In this document: piece by piece, positions 7,718 to 11,243 of the stretch
Layout of the letters: each line of letters starts with the position of its first letter
Numbering within the stretch: position 1 is the first letter of the stretch
Source of the DNA: an uncultured Muribaculaceae bacterium
Lineage (GTDB): Bacteria; Bacteroidota; Bacteroidia; Bacteroidales; Muribaculaceae
NCBI GenBank assembly: GCA_910586175.1
Contig: CAJUIJ010000079.1
Coordinates: 1-11,243, forward strand
Length of the DNA: 11,243 nt
Direction: 5' to 3'
Notes under the pieces: model-generated
What the model saw: the letters and a program-made list of their open reading frames with translations, nothing else
Database searches by the model: none
What the model was told of the DNA's origin: nothing
Made by a program: the position numbers and the translations under genes

Positions 7718-9418
7718 ATGCAATTAAAAGATAATGTAAAATTCACCCTTGATACTCAGATGTCTGTTGGGGGATCAGATTGCAAGAATATCCTGATAAA
7801 GGGCGACAACCAGTTCGTTCTTCCGGAATTAGTACCTGTGTACGGAAAAAAGATTAAGTGTATTTACATAGACCCTCCCTACAACAATGGCGATTCCTAT
7901 CATTATTACAATGACAACATTACCACAGATGCTTGGTTGAAGAATTTGCGTATTGTTTTGAGTTGGCTAAGAGAGTTGTTGACGAATGATGGCAGCATTT
8001 GGATTTCCATTGACGATAGGGAAATGGCTTACCTTAAGGTAGAGGCAGACAGGATATTTGGTCGAGAAAACTTTGCCGGCACTATCATTTGGCAACAAAG
8101 AAAAACTCGAGAAAACAGAGCTGTATTCTCTTGCAATCATGAATATGTGCTCGTATATTCTAAGAATATCAAGGCATTTAAGAAAACACGCAATCTCTTG
8201 CCCGTAGACAAGGACTTTATAGACAGTAAATATAAGAATCCAGACAATGATCCACGCGGCCCTTGGCAATCAATTTCAGCCAGTGTCCAGGCGGGGCACG
8301 CAGTGGCCAGTCAGTTCTATACGATTGTTTCGCCTTCTGGAGTAGAGTACAATCCTCCCAAGGGTAGATGCTGGGTATACAACAGAGAACGTATGCTTCA
8401 AGAGATTGCAGAAAACAACATTTGGTTCGGTGCTCACGGAAAAAATACACCTCGCATCAAGAAGTTTCTGGCAAATGCAAAAATTGGTTTGACTCCAGAG
8501 ACATTGTGGTCTGGCGATAACTATGGCACTACGGATAGTGCTAAGAAGCACTTGCTATCGCTCTTTCCAGATGTGGAAAATGTGTTTGACACACCTAAAC
8601 CAGAGGAACTTATAAAGCACATCATAGAGATTGCAAGCAACGAAGGGGATTACGTCCTTGATTGTTATATCGGTTCCGGCACAACAATGGCAACTGCTCA
8701 TAAACTCAATAGGAACTACATTGGCATTGAAATTGGAAATCAGATGACGGATTTGGTCATAAGACGCATGAATCTTGTAATCAAAGGCGAGCGTGGCGGC
8801 ATTTCTTCCGCTATAGATTGGAATGGTGGTGGCCAGTTCGCAATTTATAATTTTGATAAGAATAAGGTAAAAGAATATTATAAAGATATTAAATCGGAAT
8901 CTCGTAGACATGCTGTATATAAACAACTTAATCTTTTTGATTTATTTGAGCAATACGGAGAAAAACCTTTGTTGGAAAATAGTATGGTTCATGAAGATAC
9001 TCTGTCACAATACGGCAAAACACAGACTTATCGCAATTTGTCTATAGATATAACAAAGAAGCTGCTCATTTGTAACGTTAAGAAAGACAACTGGGAACAT
9101 TATATTGATGGTTCAGCCAAAATTTATTATACTGGCAAAAAATTTCCGGCAACAATTGCCCTCAACAAGTTATACTATTTCATGCCATATCTATCTGGTA
9201 AAGGAACCCGCGATCTCTACTATATCAAAATAGCACGCCTTGGTTATCGTAAGGAAGGTCAAGATAATGAGGATAAGAACGATTTGCGTCTTATATTTGA
9301 AATAGAACGTGTAGGACAACTCTTCGATGACTACAAAAAGATAAAATTAGAAATCTGGCGTACATTCACTGATACAACTGTGATGGATTTTTTGGAGGAT
9401 ATGAAATCAGTTGAATAA
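7718..9418 (+). CDS. Beta-class site-specific DNA methyltransferase (Mod-like) with C-terminal extension
   Basis: This is predicted to be the second protective methyltransferase of the system. Its motif order is the reverse of the previous enzyme. IYIDPPYNNG with DPPY (52-55) comes near the N-terminus, and the SAM-binding LDCYIGSGTT (314-323) is near residue 320, with YIGIEI following. DPPY favours adenine-N6 as the target, as in type III Mod proteins, but N4-cytosine cannot be excluded. The catalytic part ends near residue 355. The remaining 200 or so residues, including LNKLYYFMP and GKGTRDLYYIKIARLG (about 482-509), form an extension I cannot assign, possibly for DNA recognition. No res (type III helicase) gene is adjacent, so a type III system is unlikely. 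It starts 13 bases after the previous stop and ends just before the terminator shared with the malic enzyme gene. Confidence 0.9.
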   Translation: MQLKDNVKFTLDTQMSVGGSDCKNILIKGDNQFVLPELVPVYGKKIKCIYIDPPYNNGDSYHYYNDNITTDAWLKNLRIVLSWLRELLTNDGSIWISIDDREMAYLKVEADRIFGRENFAGTIIWQQRKTRENRAVFSCNHEYVLVYSKNIKAFKKTRNLLPVDKDFIDSKYKNPDNDPRGPWQSISASVQAGHAVASQFYTIVSPSGVEYNPPKGRCWVYNRERMLQEIAENNIWFGAHGKNTPRIKKFLANAKIGLTPETLWSGDNYGTTDSAKKHLLSLFPDVENVFDTPKPEELIKHIIEIASNEGDYVLDCYIGSGTTMATAHKLNRNYIGIEIGNQMTDLVIRRMNLVIKGERGGISSAIDWNGGGQFAIYNFDKNKVKEYYKDIKSESRRHAVYKQLNLFDLFEQYGEKPLLENSMVHEDTLSQYGKTQTYRNLSIDITKKLLICNVKKDNWEHYIDGSAKIYYTGKKFPATIALNKLYYFMPYLSGKGTRDLYYIKIARLGYRKEGQDNEDKNDLRLIFEIERVGQLFDDYKKIKLEIWRTFTDTTVMDFLEDMKSVE

Positions 9419-9508
9419 AAGACAAATAAGATTAGGATGTATGACCGAAGGTGCACCTGACTTGAATTAAAAAAAATTGACAGTTTTGAGAGCCAATAAG
9501 AAACCTCA

Positions 9509-9540
9509 AAATGGGTGTAACTCAATTGCTACACCCATTT
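9509..9540. terminator. Bidirectional terminator between methyltransferase and malic enzyme genes
   Basis: A perfect 11-bp stem, AAATGGGTGTA (9509-9519) with TACACCCATTT (9530-9540), closes a 10-base loop. It sits between two convergent genes, with an A-run on one side and a T-run on the other, so it can end transcription from both. A perfect 10-bp palindrome AGGTGCACCT (9449-9458) lies between it and the methyltransferase stop. Confidence 0.85.
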
Positions 9541-9554
9541 ACTATATCTGGAAT

Positions 9555-10826
9555 TTATTTTTTCAGCACATTGTGCAGGAATTTATCGTAGGCTTCCCAG
9601 TCGGTGATTGGGCTTGCTGCAACTCCTGACTTCTCGGCACCTTTGGCCACTGCCGGAGGCACTCTGTAGAGAAGACGCGGGTCGAAGGGCTTGGGAAGTA
9701 TATAGTCACGTCCGAATTCGAGTTTGTCGAGTCCGTATATCTTCAGCACGCTTTCCGGTACCGGTTCCTTGGCCAGGGCTGCGATGGCATAAGTTGCCTC
9801 AAGCTTCATCTCCTCGGTAATAGTGCTTGCATGGCAATCAAGCGCTCCTCTGAATATGTATGGGAAGCCCAACACATTGTTAACTTGATTAGGATAATCA
9901 CTACGCCCCGTAGCTATAATTAAGTCATCGCGTGTCTCCTTAGCGAGGTTGTAATCAATTTCCGGGTCCGGATTTGCCAAAGCAAATATAATAGGATTCG
10001 GAGCCATGGTGTGTACCATGCCGGCCGTGAGAACATTCGCTTTGCTGAGACCCAGAAATACATCTGCATCAAACATTGCCTCTGCCAATGTATGAAGTCC
10101 ACGTTTAGTGGCAAACTTACGTTTGTACTCATTTATATCTTCACGGTCTTCTCTAATCACCCCCTTGCTATCGCACATTACGATATTTTCCGGACGCACA
10201 CCAAGCCTGATATAATGATCTGTACAACTTATGGCCGCTGCTCCCGCACCGTTTACAACAAGCCTGATATCTTCTATCTTTTTACCCTGTATCTCGAGAG
10301 CATTGAGCAATGCTGAACCCGATATTATGGCTGTGCCATGCTGGTCATCATGCATCACCGGGATGTTGCACTCTTCCTTGAGGCGCCTCTCTATGCCAAA
10401 GCTCTCCGGAGCTTTGATATCTTCCAGATTAATTCCTCCAAATGTGCCGGATATTGCACGGACGGTTTCCACAAATTTATCGGGGTCTTTCTCGTCCACT
10501 TCAATATCAAATGAATCAATGCCAGCAAATATTTTGAAGAGTAGAGCCTTCCCCTCCATTACCGGTTTAGCAGCGGCAGCACCGATGTCGCCAAGTCCAA
10601 GCACAGCTGTGCCGTTGGAGATTACAGCCACAAGGTTACCTTTGTCGGTATACTTGTAAGCATCTGCCGGACATTTCTCAATCTCAAGACATGGATATGC
10701 AACACCGGGAGAATAAGCCAACGCCAAATCTTTCTGGTCGGCATAAGGCTTAGTGGGCACTACCTCTATTTTCCCGGGTTTGCCCTCCGCGTGATAATTC
10801 AACGCTTCCTGTTCAAGTGTATTCAT
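9555..10826 (-). CDS. maeB: NADP-type malic enzyme, stand-alone form
   Basis: This enzyme oxidatively decarboxylates malate to pyruvate with NAD(P), supplying pyruvate and reducing power in the cytosol. The 423 residues cover the malic enzyme N-terminal and NAD-binding domains. Y38 in AYSPGVA and K93 in EGKALLFK are the expected catalytic residues. NLEDIKAP (133-140, E135 and D136) and MHDDQHGTA (158-166) provide metal and substrate contacts. VNGAGAAA (191-198) is the dinucleotide-binding loop. The MaeB-type enzyme of E. coli and many Bacteroidales is about 760 residues, with a phosphotransacetylase-like domain fused after this point. Here the frame stops right after ITDWEAYDKFLHNVLKK, and the 136-base gap downstream has no remnant of that domain. 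A TATATTTG on the minus strand (10831-10838) lies only four bases before the ATG; if used as the -7 box, the mRNA would be nearly leaderless. Confidence 0.95.
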   Translation of the reverse strand: MNTLEQEALNYHAEGKPGKIEVVPTKPYADQKDLALAYSPGVAYPCLEIEKCPADAYKYTDKGNLVAVISNGTAVLGLGDIGAAAAKPVMEGKALLFKIFAGIDSFDIEVDEKDPDKFVETVRAISGTFGGINLEDIKAPESFGIERRLKEECNIPVMHDDQHGTAIISGSALLNALEIQGKKIEDIRLVVNGAGAAAISCTDHYIRLGVRPENIVMCDSKGVIREDREDINEYKRKFATKRGLHTLAEAMFDADVFLGLSKANVLTAGMVHTMAPNPIIFALANPDPEIDYNLAKETRDDLIIATGRSDYPNQVNNVLGFPYIFRGALDCHASTITEEMKLEATYAIAALAKEPVPESVLKIYGLDKLEFGRDYILPKPFDPRLLYRVPPAVAKGAEKSGVAASPITDWEAYDKFLHNVLKK

Positions 10827-10861
10827 GGTTCAAATATACATTAGCTGATTATATTTCTTCG

Positions 10862-10887
10862 TCTCAGTTCCATTAATGGACATGAGA
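10862..10887. promoter_or_regulatory. 26-bp dyad upstream of malic enzyme, possible operator
   Basis: This is an inverted repeat with no spacer. The core CCATTAATGG (10870-10879) is a perfect palindrome, and the outer TCTCA/TGAGA arms pair too, giving 11 of 13 matches. It lies 36-61 bases upstream of the malic enzyme start, in the region shared with the divergent gene at 11042. The size suits a dimeric regulator, but none is encoded nearby. Confidence 0.4.
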
Positions 10888-10968
10888 AAAGCACTATATA
10901 TATAACACTTTTTATATTAGATTTTATGAAACAAGCTCAAAATTTATTTCGCAGAATTGCAAATTAAA

Positions 10969-11000
10969 TTTTCAAATAGCCTGTTTGGTTAGTATCTTTG
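10969..11000 (+). promoter_or_regulatory. Promoter for the partial gene at 11042
   Basis: TATCTTTG at 10993-11000 matches the Bacteroidales -7 box TAnnTTTG. A T-rich TTTT/TTTC at 10969-10973 sits about 20 bases upstream at the -33 position. Transcription would begin near 11007, leaving a leader of about 35 bases before the ATG at 11042. Confidence 0.6.
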
Positions 11001-11041
11001 CAGTGCAAACAGGTCTACTCCTATATGCACTGTGCAAATAT

Positions 11042-11243
11042 ATGAAAAATAATTCAGAGCAGATTCAAAAATTTTGGAATTTTGTAAAAAATCATGCGCA
11101 TGATGATGTGCGTGGACTCTGCATCTCTACTTATGGCAAAAAATTCGACTTCGATATTTCAGGTGCAATCTGTCAGATAGAGTGCAGAAGGAAAACTGCA
11201 AGGAAGCTCGCTAAGTGGCTCAGGTATGAGCAATTCATATTTC
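11042..11243 (+). CDS. Partial CDS, N-terminus of a probable SAM-dependent methyltransferase family protein
   Basis: The frame opens at ATG 11042 and runs without a stop to the window edge (67 codons visible). It begins MKNNSEQIQKFWNFVKNH and continues with HDDVRGLCIS, FDFDISGAICQIECRRKTARKLAKW, and YEQFIF at the edge. The pattern D-x(n)-QI-x2-R-x2-A-x2-KL-x2-W, followed by IxFP-like residues, resembles from memory the N-terminus of a Bacteroidetes family annotated as class I SAM-dependent methyltransferase with a THUMP-like domain. The catalytic part is beyond the window, so the name is tentative. The gene itself is well supported by a good promoter at 10969-11000 and an uninterrupted frame. 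Confidence 0.6.
   Translation, partial: MKNNSEQIQKFWNFVKNHAHDDVRGLCISTYGKKFDFDISGAICQIECRRKTARKLAKWLRYEQFIF

Noticed and set aside
7718..9418. Type III restriction-modification Mod subunit
   Set aside because: No res helicase-nuclease gene follows; the next gene is a convergent malic enzyme, and the operon has its own PLD nuclease.
10231..10659. 142-residue + strand open frame within the malic enzyme gene
   Set aside because: Serine- and proline-rich antisense shadow of the malic enzyme coding sequence.

Overview
The window looks like the chromosome of a gut-type Bacteroidales bacterium. Three things suggest this: a full-length DnaK ending in the acidic DDVEFEEVK tail, a serine palmitoyltransferase of the type found in sphingolipid-making Bacteroidales, and Bacteroidetes-style promoters (TAnnTTTG boxes) with almost no Shine-Dalgarno sequences. 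The protein flavour suggests Muribaculaceae or a relative, but the family is a guess.

Layout. 1-585: a small conserved-looking hypothetical gene (+), then a strong GC-rich terminator. 586-2515: two minus-strand genes, an acidic pRiA4b ORF-3-like protein and serine palmitoyltransferase. 2516-2842: a divergent, AT-rich promoter region with TTGTCA direct repeats. 2843-4738: dnaK (+), closed by a hairpin terminator. 4739-5164: a gene-poor junction holding a long imperfect inverted repeat (arms 4800-4840 and 4880-4920) with a Bacteroidales-like promoter inside it, a possible gene remnant, and a small palindrome in front of the next operon. 5165-9418: a three-gene + strand operon. 9509-9540: a hairpin terminator shared with the convergent malic enzyme gene (9555-10826, -). 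10827-11041: a divergent promoter region with a 26-bp dyad. 11042-11243: the 5' end of a gene cut by the window edge.

The most notable content is the 5165-9418 operon, read here as a restriction-modification cassette placed between two housekeeping genes. Its first gene encodes a phospholipase-D-fold nuclease with the HxK...GSNN...E active-site pattern of BfiI/NgoFVII-type restriction enzymes, plus a probable C-terminal B3-like DNA-binding domain. The second (start overlapping by one base) encodes a D12-class adenine methyltransferase. The third, 13 bases further on, encodes a beta-class (Mod-like) DNA methyltransferase with an unassigned C-terminal extension of about 190 residues. A single nuclease with two methyltransferases of different class fits an enzyme recognising an asymmetric site, where each strand needs its own methyltransferase. 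The operon and its upstream junction look more AT-rich than dnaK and the malic enzyme gene, which fits horizontal acquisition.

The remaining genes are ordinary core functions: protein folding (DnaK), sphingolipid synthesis (Spt), and malate decarboxylation by a malic enzyme that lacks the phosphotransacetylase half often fused to it.
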